The notes under the pieces are model-generated. The model saw only the letters and a program-made list of their open reading frames with translations, did not search any database and was not told the DNA's origin. Source: Micromonospora chersina (lineage in GTDB: Bacteria; Actinomycetota; Actinomycetes; Mycobacteriales; Micromonosporaceae). Taken from it: a stretch of DNA of 64,000 bases. Position numbers and translations under genes: made by a program. Within the stretch, counting starts at the first letter, position 1. The number at the start of each line of letters is the position of its first letter. The stretch spans positions 5,394,001 through 5,458,000 of the forward strand of contig NZ_FMIB01000002.1 of assembly GCF_900091475.1 (NCBI RefSeq), given 5' to 3'. Below, piece by piece: positions 35,984-44,612 of this stretch.

Positions 35984-36880
35984 TCAGAAGTCGCCCTCGG
36001 CGACCTGGAAGACGGTCAGGCCGAGCGAGCGCCACATCCGGACCACCTGCTGCCGGTCGTCGAAGACACCGACCACCCGGTACCGGTCCTTGATCTCCCG
36101 CTCGTAGATCTCATGCTTGACCACGGCGTCCTTGCGGTGGTCGCCGACCGCCCGCAGGTGCAGCGCCAGGTAGGGCACCTTGACGTGCCGGGCCAGCCAC
36201 GCCTCCGTGTCGGGCCGGGCGGTGGCGTCCCGGCCGGAGCAGAAGACCACGCCGTGCCCGGCCGCGTGCATGGCCCGCACCGCCGCGATCACCGCCCCGT
36301 TCGGCGCGTCCTCACCGACCCGGGTCATGTCGTACGGGCTGCGCGACACGTTCAGCGCCACCGTGCCGTCGATGTCGACGAGCACGATGTCGGGGCGCTC
36401 GGCGGCCTCCCGCTCCACCCGCGCCGGGCCACCGGTCCGGGCCGTCGGCACCGGCAGCGGTAACGGGCGGTTCGCCAGGTAGCGCTCGTGCAGCCGGCGG
36501 ATCGCCGCCTCGCCCACCCGGTCGGCCTCGGGGCGTGCGGCGTCCCGGCGCAGGCACTCCTCCAGCGGCACGTCGGTGAAGTCGTGCACCTCGAACGCCG
36601 CGCCGTGCCGGGCGGCCAGCTCGGCCCAGTCCCGCAGGGTGCGCGAGCGCAGGTTGGTGTCGTCCACGCAGACGCTCACCCGGGCCGCCAGCAGCGCCTC
36701 CACCTGGGCCCGCTGCGCCCGGCTGACCTGCCCCTCGGCCCACTGGGTGAAGAGCCGCTCGCCGTGCAGCATCCGGCGCAGGTCGTCCCGGTTGACCCGG
36801 ACCACGCCGGGCTGGAGCCGGCGGGCGAAGGTGGTCTTTCCGGAAGCGGGCAGCCCGCGGGTGGCGATCAGGCGGAACAT
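35984..36880 (-). CDS. T4 Pnkp-like polynucleotide kinase/phosphatase
   Basis: A 298-residue two-domain protein. The N-terminal kinase has the P-loop GLPASGKT at residues 9-16, so Lys15 aligns exactly with Lys15 of phage T4 polynucleotide kinase, and NRDDLR at ~30-35 matches the T4 catalytic NRDDYR. The C-terminal half is a HAD phosphatase starting VDIDGTVAL and ending [16 protein letters not shown], also as in T4. T4 Pnkp heals broken RNA and DNA ends by 5'-phosphorylation and 3'-phosphate removal. No ligase is adjacent. The start at 36880 is fixed by GGGAGG six bases upstream; six more N-terminal residues from 36898 are unlikely. It sits between rho and rpmE. Confidence 0.88.
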   Translation of the reverse strand: MFRLIATRGLPASGKTTFARRLQPGVVRVNRDDLRRMLHGERLFTQWAEGQVSRAQRAQVEALLAARVSVCVDDTNLRSRTLRDWAELAARHGAAFEVHDFTDVPLEECLRRDAARPEADRVGEAAIRRLHERYLANRPLPLPVPTARTGGPARVEREAAERPDIVLVDIDGTVALNVSRSPYDMTRVGEDAPNGAVIAAVRAMHAAGHGVVFCSGRDATARPDTEAWLARHVKVPYLALHLRAVGDHRKDAVVKHEIYEREIKDRYRVVGVFDDRQQVVRMWRSLGLTVFQVAEGDF

Positions 36881-37119
36881 CCCGTACCTCCCGTTCATCC
36901 CTCGGCCACTCCACGAATGCCCGCCCGGCGCGCGGGAATGCGTACCGGGCGGTGAGCGTTACCCCTGCCGGACCTGGTGTGCGGCCCGCTCGACGGGTCG
37001 GTGGAAGCCCATGGCACACTGGTCAATCGGCCACCGGTTCCGGTTCACGCCCGAGCCCGTCGAGACGACGGGGAGCACGACGGCGACCCGGCGACCACCG
37101 ACGAAAGGACCGAGGCGAC

Positions 37120-37344
37120 ATGAAGCCCAACATCCACCCGGAGTACGTGACCACCGAGGTCCGCTGCTCCTGCGGCAACACCTTCACGACCCGCAGCACC
37201 GCCAAGGGCGGTTCGATCAGCGTCGAGACCTGCAGCGCCTGCCACCCGTTCTACACCGGCAAGCAGCGCGTCCTGGACACCGCCGGTCGGGTCGCGAAGT
37301 TCCAGCAGAAGTACGCCAAGGTTCAGGCCAAGAAGGCCAAGTAG
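37120..37344 (+). CDS. rpmE: 50S ribosomal protein L31 (zinc-ribbon form)
   Basis: A 74-residue L31 of the type A, C+ form: the zinc-ribbon Cys residues are at 16, 18, 38 and 41 (CSCG and CSAC). C+ paralogues are the zinc-replete form, and Zur usually represses the C- paralogue elsewhere in the genome; no C- copy is in this window. The ATG at 37120 is the family-consistent start (MKPNIHPEY); AAAGGACCGAGG precedes it. The gene ends at a hairpin and prfA follows 109 bases later. Confidence 0.96.
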   Translation: MKPNIHPEYVTTEVRCSCGNTFTTRSTAKGGSISVETCSACHPFYTGKQRVLDTAGRVAKFQQKYAKVQAKKAK

Positions 37345-37355
37345 CTCCGTCGACG

Positions 37356-37390
37356 ACGCCCGTGTCCGGCTCCGTGCCGGGCGCGGGCGT
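37356..37390 (+). terminator. Hairpin terminator after rpmE
   Basis: A 15-base stem (37356-37370 with 37376-37390) with two G-U pairs and a 5-base loop, 11 bases after the rpmE stop codon. TCGTCCGTTT follows. Confidence 0.65.
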
Positions 37391-37453
37391 TCGTCCGTTT
37401 CCGCCCTGTTCCGTCCCTCCCCGCCCGGTCGCCGTCGAAGGAGCACCCGCAGC

Positions 37454-38542
37454 ATGAGCAGTGAGCGCCTGGCCGCCCTCCTCGACGAGTACGCCGAGCT
37501 GGAGCAGCGGCTGGCCGACCCCGCCATCCACGCCGACCAGGGCACCGCCCGACGGGTCGGCCGGCGCTACGCGGAGCTGGTCCCGCTGCACAAGGCCGCC
37601 GGTGAGCTGGAGCAGGCCCGGGCCGACCTGGCCGCCGCCCGCGAGCTGGCCGCCGAGGACCCGGCCTTCGCCGCCGAGGCGGAGGCCATCGCGGCGTCCC
37701 TGCCGGCGCTGGAGGAGCGGCTGGCCGAGCTGCTCATCCCGCGTGACCCGCACGACGCCAAGGACGTCATCGTCGAGATCAAGGCCGGCGAGGGCGGCGA
37801 GGAGTCGGCGCTGTTCGCCGGCGACCTGCTGCGGATGTACACCCGCTACGCCGAGCGGCACGGCTGGGTCACCGAGGTGATCGACGCGCAGGACTCCGAC
37901 CTCGGCGGGGTCAAGGACGTCTCCCTGGCGATCAAGACCAAGGGCGTGCCGGAGGGCGGCAACGGGGTCTGGTCCCGGCTCAAGTGGGAGGGCGGCGTGC
38001 ACCGGGTGCAGCGCGTCCCGGTGACCGAGTCGCAGGGCCGGATCCACACCAGCGCGGCCGGCGTGCTGGTGCTGCCCGAGGCCGAGGACGTGGACGTCAC
38101 CATCGACCCGAACGACCTGCGGATCGACGTGTTCCGCTCGTCCGGGCCGGGCGGCCAGTCGGTGAACACCACCGACTCGGCGGTCCGGATCACCCACGTG
38201 CCCACCGGCATCGTGGTCTCCTGCCAGAACGAGAAGTCGCAGCTGCAGAACCGCGAGCAGGCGATGCGCATCCTGCGGGCCCGGCTGCTGGCCGCAGCCC
38301 AGGAGCAGGCCGACGCGGCCGCCTCGGACGCCCGCAAGGCGCAGGTGCGCACCGTGGACCGGTCGGAGCGGATCCGCACCTACAACTTCCCGCAGAACCG
38401 GATCACCGACCACCGGATCGGCTACACCGCGTACAACCTCGACCTGGCGCTGGCCGGCGAGCTGGACGGGGTGCTCGACGCGCTGACCGAGGCCGACCGC
38501 GCGGCCCGCCTGGCCGGGGAGACGGAACTCAGCCGCCGCTGA
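37454..38542 (+). CDS. prfA: Peptide chain release factor 1
   Basis: A 362-residue class I release factor that reads UAG and UAA stop codons. The GGQ motif that enters the peptidyl transferase centre is at 233-235 in [14 protein letters not shown]; its Gln235 is the substrate of the downstream PrmC. The coiled N-terminal domain 1 and the decoding domain ([20 protein letters not shown]) are present, with normal length. Start ATG 37454 follows AAGGAG. A GGDEF gene on the opposite strand separates it from prmC. Confidence 0.96.
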   Translation: MSSERLAALLDEYAELEQRLADPAIHADQGTARRVGRRYAELVPLHKAAGELEQARADLAAARELAAEDPAFAAEAEAIAASLPALEERLAELLIPRDPHDAKDVIVEIKAGEGGEESALFAGDLLRMYTRYAERHGWVTEVIDAQDSDLGGVKDVSLAIKTKGVPEGGNGVWSRLKWEGGVHRVQRVPVTESQGRIHTSAAGVLVLPEAEDVDVTIDPNDLRIDVFRSSGPGGQSVNTTDSAVRITHVPTGIVVSCQNEKSQLQNREQAMRILRARLLAAAQEQADAAASDARKAQVRTVDRSERIRTYNFPQNRITDHRIGYTAYNLDLALAGELDGVLDALTEADRAARLAGETELSRR

Positions 38543-38553
38543 CCGGCCCCGCG

Positions 38554-40107
38554 TCAGCAGGCGCGGAGGCGGTCCTTGGCGCGCAGCATCTCCCGGTCGG
38601 CCAGTTCGAAGGCCGCGCCCAGCGCCTCCCGGACGCTCACCCCGGTGCCCCCGTCGACCTCGGCGAAGCCGATGCTCACCCCGACCGGGGTGCCGGGGAC
38701 CAGCGACTCCCAGTCCTCGGTGTGGACGGCGGCCTGGATCCGCCGGGCCACCTCGACGGCCTCCGCCATGCCGGTCTCGGGCAGCACCACCACGAACTCG
38801 TCGCCGCCGTAGCGGGACACGAAGTCGCCCCGCCGCATGACCCGGTTGATCACCCCGGCGATCCGTTGCAGCACCAGGTCGCCCGAGTGGTGCCCGTGCC
38901 GGGTGTTCACGGCCTTGAACCCGTCCAGGTCGCAGACGCCGATCACCACCCGTTCGCCACGGGCCACCACCGCGCCGATGTAGCGCTCCAGCCGGCGCCG
39001 GTTGGGCAGCCCGGTGAGGGGGTCGGTCAGCGCCTCGCCCTCGTACCGGGCGGCCTCGCGGCGCATCTCCTCGTGGTCGATGCGGGCGGCGATGCCGTCG
39101 ATGTAGACGTCCCGCAGCCGGTCGCTGCGCTGTGCGGCCAGCCGGAACGCGTGCCGGTCGGCCCGGTGCGCGGCGGCGTGGTCACCGGCCCGGGCCAGCG
39201 CCACGCTGCGCAGCCGGGGCGCCTCGGCTGCGCCCAGCGTCTCGTCGGAGACGCGGATGGTGTCCAGCCGGGCGACCGCCTCGATGGGGCGCCCCTCGGC
39301 GACGGCCAGGCAGACCTGGCCGAGCTGGCGCAGGTCACGGGCGCGGGCGCTGTCCCCGCCGTGCCCGAGCAGCCGGGCCGGGTCGGCGTCTCCGCCGGAG
39401 TCGACCCGGTCGCCGAGCGCCGCCCGCCGGGCCGCCGCGTAGCCGTAGGCGGCCAGGCTGCTCGGCCGCAGGTTCCCGGCCCGCCCGGCGCGCAGGAACC
39501 GCGCCAGGTCGCCCGCCACGTCGCGGAGCACCCGGAGGCAGCCGTCGCTGTCGCCGTTGTGGTCCAGCGCCACGGCGTTGCGCAGCCGGATGCCGGGCGC
39601 GGCGAAGGTCTCCTCCGGGATGCCGGCGGTCAGCCCCACCTGGCGGGCGCGCTCGATCGCGCCGAGCGCGTGGCCGTGGAAGCTCAGGTAGGAGTAGGCC
39701 ATGGCCAGGTCGTGCCAGCCCCAGGCGGTGTCCCGGTCCGGGTCGTCGTCGGCGCCCAGCGCCCGGGCCGCCCGGACCAGATGCGTGACGCAGCGGTCGA
39801 GCGCGCCCTGGTGGTGGGCGGCGAGCGCCGCGAGGGCGTTGAGGTGCCCGTGCAGGTAGGGCTCGGCCAGGTCCCGGACGGCGGCGGAGGCCTCCTCGAT
39901 GGCCCGGGTGAACTCGGCCGTCCGACCGAGATTGATCAGCGCGGAGAGGCGCTGCACCAGCGCGTCGGCCCGCGCGCACGGGTCGGCGGTGGTGCGGATG
40001 ACCCGGTCCAGCAGGGCGCACGCCTCCGCCGAGCGGCTGGCCTCCTGCAACGCCCGGGCGCGCCGGAGGGCGTCAACCTGGTCGTCGACCCGGTCGAGCC
40101 AGCCCAC
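38554..40107 (-). CDS. GGDEF-domain diguanylate cyclase
   Basis: A 517-residue protein. Residues ~1-330 are a helical, TPR-like sensory region rich in Ala/Arg; ~345-515 is a GGDEF domain. The active site GGDEF is intact (434-438) and the inhibitory I-site RxxD is present as RRGD five residues before it (425-428), so it should make cyclic di-GMP and be product-inhibited. No membrane segment is seen. The GTG at 40107 is preferred because GGGAGG lies six bases before it; a longer frame to ATG 40170 has no ribosome-binding site. It is divergent from prmC and convergent with prfA. Confidence 0.9.
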   Translation of the reverse strand: MGWLDRVDDQVDALRRARALQEASRSAEACALLDRVIRTTADPCARADALVQRLSALINLGRTAEFTRAIEEASAAVRDLAEPYLHGHLNALAALAAHHQGALDRCVTHLVRAARALGADDDPDRDTAWGWHDLAMAYSYLSFHGHALGAIERARQVGLTAGIPEETFAAPGIRLRNAVALDHNGDSDGCLRVLRDVAGDLARFLRAGRAGNLRPSSLAAYGYAAARRAALGDRVDSGGDADPARLLGHGGDSARARDLRQLGQVCLAVAEGRPIEAVARLDTIRVSDETLGAAEAPRLRSVALARAGDHAAAHRADRHAFRLAAQRSDRLRDVYIDGIAARIDHEEMRREAARYEGEALTDPLTGLPNRRRLERYIGAVVARGERVVIGVCDLDGFKAVNTRHGHHSGDLVLQRIAGVINRVMRRGDFVSRYGGDEFVVVLPETGMAEAVEVARRIQAAVHTEDWESLVPGTPVGVSIGFAEVDGGTGVSVREALGAAFELADREMLRAKDRLRAC

Positions 40108-40179
40108 TCGCGACCTCCCTGTGTGTGCGTCCGGACGCACCCGCTCGTGAGGTGACCCGCGACGCTTCATGATTATGTC

Positions 40180-41127
40180 GTGACCTCCCTACCGCAACAC
40201 CCGTCCGAAGGGTCAGAACGCGAGCGCCCCTCGCGGGCGGTCGCCCGGGCGGCCCGGGCCCTCGCGGCGGCGGGCGTCGAGGCGCCCCGCGCGGAGGCCG
40301 AGTTGCTGGCCGCGTACGTCCTGGAGGTGCCGCGCGGCCGGCTGGCACTCGCCGACGGCCTGACCCCGGCGCAGCGGGACCGCCTCGACACGCTCGTCGA
40401 CCGGCGGGTGGCCCGGGAACCCCTCCAGCACCTCACCGGCGTCGCCGGGTTCCGGCACCTGGAACTGGCTGTCGGCCCGGGCGTCTTCGTGCCCCGGCCG
40501 GAGACCGAACTGCTGGCGGGCTGGGGGATCGAGCAGGCGCGCCGGTCGCCCGCGCCGCTGGTCGTCGACCTGTGCAGCGGCTCCGGCGCGATCGCCCTGG
40601 CGGTCGCCCAGGAGCTGCCGTCGGCCCGGGTCGTGGCGGTGGAACGGTCGCCGGCGGCGCTGGACTGGCTGCGCCGCAACGCCGCCGGGCGGGCCGCCGC
40701 GGGGGACTGCCCGATCGAGGTGGTCGCCGCCGACGTCACCGACCCGGAGCTGCTCGCCGACCTGGTGGGCCGGGTCGACGTGCTGCTCTGCAACCCCCCG
40801 TACGTGCCCCGGTCGGTCGTGGTGCCGCCCGAGGTGGCCGGCCACGACCCGGACGAGGCGGTGTTCGGCGGCGCGGACGGGCTGGACGTGATCCGCCCGG
40901 TGGTGGGCCGGGCCGCCGCGCTGCTGCGCCCCGGCGGGGTGCTCGGCGTCGAGCACGACGACACCCACGCCACGGCGGTGCCCGCGCTGCTCGCCGCCGA
41001 CGGCCGCTACGAGCGGGTCGAGGAGCATCGTGACCTGGTCGGGCGGCCCCGGTACGCGACCGCGTCCCGCCGGGCGGACGGCCACCACGCCGACCCCGCC
41101 CCGGCGTGGCAGACTGGCTCCTCGTGA
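40180..41127 (+). CDS. prmC: Release factor N5-glutamine methyltransferase
   Basis: A 315-residue SAM-dependent methyltransferase that modifies the GGQ glutamine of release factors. The N-terminal helical domain is followed by the Rossmann domain with DLCSGSGAIAL (motif I) and the catalytic NPPY (205-208) in LLCNPPYVPRS. The GTG start has no ribosome-binding site; CATGAT ends six bases upstream, so a leaderless start is possible. The stop TGA overlaps the next start (TGATG), so translation is coupled to the threonylcarbamoyl-AMP synthase gene. prfA, which encodes its substrate, lies 1.6 kb upstream. Confidence 0.95.
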   Translation: MTSLPQHPSEGSERERPSRAVARAARALAAAGVEAPRAEAELLAAYVLEVPRGRLALADGLTPAQRDRLDTLVDRRVAREPLQHLTGVAGFRHLELAVGPGVFVPRPETELLAGWGIEQARRSPAPLVVDLCSGSGAIALAVAQELPSARVVAVERSPAALDWLRRNAAGRAAAGDCPIEVVAADVTDPELLADLVGRVDVLLCNPPYVPRSVVVPPEVAGHDPDEAVFGGADGLDVIRPVVGRAAALLRPGGVLGVEHDDTHATAVPALLAADGRYERVEEHRDLVGRPRYATASRRADGHHADPAPAWQTGSS

Positions 41128-41771
41128 TGCTCTACGACTGTCGGTCGCCCGCCGACCGGGACCGCGGCATCGCCGCTGCGATCGAGGCGGTCAAGAACGG
41201 GGAACTCGTCGTCCTGCCGACCGACACGGTCTACGGCATCGGCGCCGACGCCTTCACCCCGTACGCGGTGAAGGCCCTCGCGGACGCCAAGGGTGGCGCC
41301 CGGCAGGCGCCCCCGGTGCTCATCGGTTCCCGGCACACCCTCGACGGCCTGGTCTTCTCGCTGCCCCGCTCGGCCCGCGAACTGGTCGAGGCGTTCTGGC
41401 CGGGCGCGCTGACCATCGTGGTGGAGCACTCGCCGAGCCTGGCCTGGGACCTGGGCGACTCCAGCGGCACGGTGGCGGTGCGGATGCCGCTGCACCCGGT
41501 GGCGCTGGAGGTGCTGCGGGAGACCGGGCCGATGGCGGTGGCCTCGGCCAACAAGGTCGGCCAGCCGGCCGCGCTCACCGCCGAGGAGGCCCGCGACCAG
41601 CTCGGCTACGGCGTCCGGGCCTACCTGGAGGCCGGCCCGGCACCGGACCCGGTGCCGAGCACCATCGTCGACCTGACCGGCGAGGTGCCCCGGGTGCTGC
41701 GCCAGGGCGCGGTGAGCCTGGAGAAGCTGCGCGACGTGGTGCCGGACATCCTCGACGAGCGGGGGGTCTGA
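41127..41771 (+). CDS. L-threonylcarbamoyladenylate synthase (Sua5/YrdC/TsaC type)
   Basis: A 214-residue YrdC-domain protein that makes threonylcarbamoyl-AMP for the t6A37 modification of tRNAs. The N-terminal strand LVVLPTDTVYGIGADAF, the basic KGGARQAPP stretch (the KxR-type substrate site), and late VASANKVGQPA are family marks. No C-terminal Sua5 domain is present. ATG 41127 overlaps the prmC stop by one base; GTG 41124 is the alternative. The phosphatase gene follows with no gap. The order prmC-sua5 is conserved in actinobacteria. Confidence 0.92.
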   Translation: MLYDCRSPADRDRGIAAAIEAVKNGELVVLPTDTVYGIGADAFTPYAVKALADAKGGARQAPPVLIGSRHTLDGLVFSLPRSARELVEAFWPGALTIVVEHSPSLAWDLGDSSGTVAVRMPLHPVALEVLRETGPMAVASANKVGQPAALTAEEARDQLGYGVRAYLEAGPAPDPVPSTIVDLTGEVPRVLRQGAVSLEKLRDVVPDILDERGV

Positions 41772-42383
41772 GTGCCCCCGTTCACCGTCCTGCACGTGTG
41801 CATGGGCAACATCTGCCGGTCCCCGATGGCCGAGCGGCTGCTGGTGCTCGCCGTCCGGGAGCGGCTGGGCCGGCTCGGCGTCGACCCGGCCAGCTCGGAC
41901 GAACTGGTGCACAGCCACAGCGCCGGCACCGGCGGCTGGCACGCCGGTGAGGAGATGAACCCGCCGGCGGCCCGGCAGGTGACCTCGCGCGGCGGCGCGG
42001 TGGACGGGTTCGCCGCCCGGCGGCTGCGTTCCGACCTCATCGACGCCGCCGACCTGGTCCTCACCGCCACCGCCGACCAGCACGAGTACGTGGTGGCGCT
42101 GCGCCCGGACGCCGCCGCGCGCACCTTCGTGCTGGGCGAGTTCGGCCGGCTCCTCGGCACGGTGGACCGGGCCGGGCTGCCGCCCGTGGAGCCCACCCCG
42201 GAGGCCGTCTACGCCCGGGGCGTGGCGCTGGTCGAGGCGGCGGACGCGGCCCGACAGGGCAGCGCCGCGCTGCCGACCGACGACCTCGACGACCCCTGGG
42301 GCCGGGGCGACCAGTGCTTCAGCCGGGTGGCCGACGAGATCGAGGAGACCGTCCAGCCGCTGGCCGCCGCGCTCCTTCCCTGA
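41772..42383 (+). CDS. Low-molecular-weight protein tyrosine phosphatase
   Basis: A 203-residue phosphatase with the C-x5-R loop near the N-terminus, VCMGNICRSP (Cys10 nucleophile, Arg16), and a possible acid Asp in DDLDDPWGRG near the C-terminus. In LMW-PTPs the loop binds phosphate and the late Asp protonates the leaving group. It is longer than the usual ~150 residues. It starts directly after the preceding stop codon (GTG), so it belongs to the prmC operon. Substrates might be tyrosine-phosphorylated envelope-synthesis proteins or arginine phosphates; this is not decidable here. Confidence 0.88.
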   Translation: MPPFTVLHVCMGNICRSPMAERLLVLAVRERLGRLGVDPASSDELVHSHSAGTGGWHAGEEMNPPAARQVTSRGGAVDGFAARRLRSDLIDAADLVLTATADQHEYVVALRPDAAARTFVLGEFGRLLGTVDRAGLPPVEPTPEAVYARGVALVEAADAARQGSAALPTDDLDDPWGRGDQCFSRVADEIEETVQPLAAALLP

Positions 42384-42413
42384 GGTTCATCCTTTCTCGC
42401 GAACTTCCTGCGC

Positions 42414-42438
42414 GTTTCGCCGAAGATTGCGGCGAAAC
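42414..42438 (+). terminator. Hairpin after the prmC operon
   Basis: A perfect 9-base-pair stem (42414-42422 with 42430-42438) with loop AAGATTG, 30 bases after the phosphatase stop codon and 57 before the PBP gene. The arms are less GC-rich than other hairpins here; a regulatory site is an alternative. Confidence 0.45.
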
Positions 42439-42495
42439 CGCCGATTCCGGTCATTCTGAACGGGTCCGTACGGCCGGCTCCTGCGGGGAGAGCTG

Positions 42496-44607
42496 ATGAA
42501 CCGGGCCCATCTCAACAAGCTGTTCACCGTCCTGCTCGCCGGCGTGCTCGCCGGGCTGGCCCTGGGCGCCGCCGCGCTTCCGGCGGCGCTCGTCTTCGGG
42601 CTCGGCTTCAAGAACCTGATGCCCTACGCCGCGCTGCCGGAGTCGCTGAAGACGCCGCAGCCGGCCCAGCGCTCCAACCTGTACGCCAGCGACGGCCGCA
42701 CCCTGATCACCTCCTTCTACGTGGAGGACCGGGTGGACGTGCCGGTCGAGGAGGTGGCGCCGGTGATGAGGCAGGCCATCGTTGCCGCCGAGGACGTCCG
42801 GTTCTACCAGCACCACGGCGTCGACGTGCGCGGCGTGGCGCGCGCCTTCACGGCCAACCGGCGCGACGGCACCCGGCAGGGCGCCTCCACGCTGACCATG
42901 CAGTACGTCCGCAACGCGCTGGCCGGTGACCCCCGGCTGACCGAGGAGCAGCGGGCCCGGGCCACCGAGATCACCGTCGGCCGCAAGGTCCGCGAGATGC
43001 GGTACGCGCTGGCCCTGGAACGCCGGATCAGCAAGGACGAGATCCTCGGGCGCTACCTGAACATCGCCTACTTCGGCGCGGGCGCGTACGGCATCGCGGC
43101 GGCCAGCAAGCGCTACTTCTCCACCACGCCGGCCCAGCTCACCCTGGCCCAGTCGGCACTGCTCGCCGGGCTGGTCCGCTCACCCGACACCGACGACCCG
43201 ATCAACGGCGACGCCGACGCGGCGCTGGGCCGCCGGGCGTACGTGCTGGACCGGATGGTGGAGACCGGCCAGGTGGCCGAGGCGGACGCGGCCCGGGCCA
43301 AGGGCGAACAGCTCGACCTCAAGCCCAGCGCCACCCCGAACGACTGCGCCGCGGTGCCCGCCGGGCACAACGACTGGGGCTTCTTCTGCGACTGGTTCAC
43401 CCAGTGGTGGAACGCCCAGCCCGCGTTCGGCAAGACGGTGGACGAGCGGCAGCGCACGCTGCGCCGGGGCGGCTGGTCGATCGTGTCCTCCCTCGACCCG
43501 GACGTGCAGGCCAAGGCCATCGAGCAGGTGCTGCGGATCTACCCGGTCACCAACCAGCGGGCCGCGCCGACCGCCGTCGTGCAGCCGGGCACCGGCCGGG
43601 TGCTGGCCATGGCGGTGAACCGCAACTACAGCGTGGCCCCGAACCCGGACGCCCGGCAGAACTATCCGAACACGGTGAACCAGCTGGTCGCCGGAGGCCC
43701 GGGCATCGAGGGCTACCAGGCCGGCTCGACCTTCAAGCTCTTCGCCCTGCTCGCCGCGCTGGAGTCCGGGCTGCCGCTGAGCACCGAGTTCGACTCGCCC
43801 CGCGTCTTCGTCACGAAGTATCCGATCGACGGCGGCCCGGCGAGCTGCGGCGGCCACTGGTGCCCGGAGAACGCCAACCCCGTCTGGATGGACGGCGACC
43901 GCACCATGTGGGACGCGTTCGGCCGGTCGGTGAACACCTACTTCGCCTGGCTGACCGAGCAGGTCGGCGCGGACCGGGTGGTGGAGATGGCCGAGCGGCT
44001 GGGCATCGTGTTCCGCTCGCCCGAGGACGCCAGGCTGGCCCGGGACGGCGCGAAGAACTGGGGGCCGTTCACCCTCGGCGTCTCCTCCACCACCCCGCTC
44101 GACCTGGCCAACGCGTACGCCACGGTGGCCGCCGAGGGGACCTGGTGCCGGCCCACCCCGGTCGCCTCGATCACCGACCCCACCGGGCGGAAGATAGCGG
44201 CCGGCAATCCGGACTGCCGCCAGGTGCTCGACACCGAGGTGGCCCGGGCGGCGGCGGACGCGGCCCGCTGCCCGGTCGGTGACCAGTCGATGTACCGCCG
44301 GTGCGACGGCGGCACCGCCGAGCAGCTGGCGCCCGGCCTGCGCCGCCCGCTGGCCGGCAAGACCGGCAGCTCGGAGCGGAACGCCACGGAGACCGTGGTC
44401 GCCTTCACCCCGCAGCTCTCCGTGGCCACCATCGCCGCGAACCCGGACGACCCCCGGGACGCCGTCGGCGGCGGGGTCCAGGTCCGCCAGATCGAGGCCG
44501 TGGGCCGCCTCCTCGCGTGGGCCCTGCGGGACCAGCCGGTCCTGGACTTCGTCCCGCCGGGCCAGACCGTCGCCTTCCAGCGGACCAGCCCCCGCACCGG
44601 CGACTGA
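42496..44607 (+). CDS. Class A penicillin-binding protein (transglycosylase/transpeptidase)
   Basis: A 703-residue bifunctional peptidoglycan synthase. One membrane anchor (~9-38) precedes the GT51 glycosyltransferase with its catalytic Glu99 in AAEDVRFYQHHGVD and the motif GASTLTMQYVRN. The transpeptidase domain has SxxK at Ser411-Lys414 (GSTFKL), SxN at 478-480 (SVN) and KTG at 622-624. Several Cys pairs (e.g. SCGGHWC) suggest external disulphides. The C-terminus is short with no PASTA domain. ATG 42496 follows GGGGAGAGCTG. It stands alone between the prmC operon and the convergent SDR gene, 5 bases away. Confidence 0.94.
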   Translation: MNRAHLNKLFTVLLAGVLAGLALGAAALPAALVFGLGFKNLMPYAALPESLKTPQPAQRSNLYASDGRTLITSFYVEDRVDVPVEEVAPVMRQAIVAAEDVRFYQHHGVDVRGVARAFTANRRDGTRQGASTLTMQYVRNALAGDPRLTEEQRARATEITVGRKVREMRYALALERRISKDEILGRYLNIAYFGAGAYGIAAASKRYFSTTPAQLTLAQSALLAGLVRSPDTDDPINGDADAALGRRAYVLDRMVETGQVAEADAARAKGEQLDLKPSATPNDCAAVPAGHNDWGFFCDWFTQWWNAQPAFGKTVDERQRTLRRGGWSIVSSLDPDVQAKAIEQVLRIYPVTNQRAAPTAVVQPGTGRVLAMAVNRNYSVAPNPDARQNYPNTVNQLVAGGPGIEGYQAGSTFKLFALLAALESGLPLSTEFDSPRVFVTKYPIDGGPASCGGHWCPENANPVWMDGDRTMWDAFGRSVNTYFAWLTEQVGADRVVEMAERLGIVFRSPEDARLARDGAKNWGPFTLGVSSTTPLDLANAYATVAAEGTWCRPTPVASITDPTGRKIAAGNPDCRQVLDTEVARAAADAARCPVGDQSMYRRCDGGTAEQLAPGLRRPLAGKTGSSERNATETVVAFTPQLSVATIAANPDDPRDAVGGGVQVRQIEAVGRLLAWALRDQPVLDFVPPGQTVAFQRTSPRTGD

Positions 44608-44612
44608 GGGGG

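Noticed and set aside
32434..36880. Prophage fragment, suggested by the T4-like kinase
   Set aside because: No structural, integrase or lysis genes are near and base composition is like the flanks.
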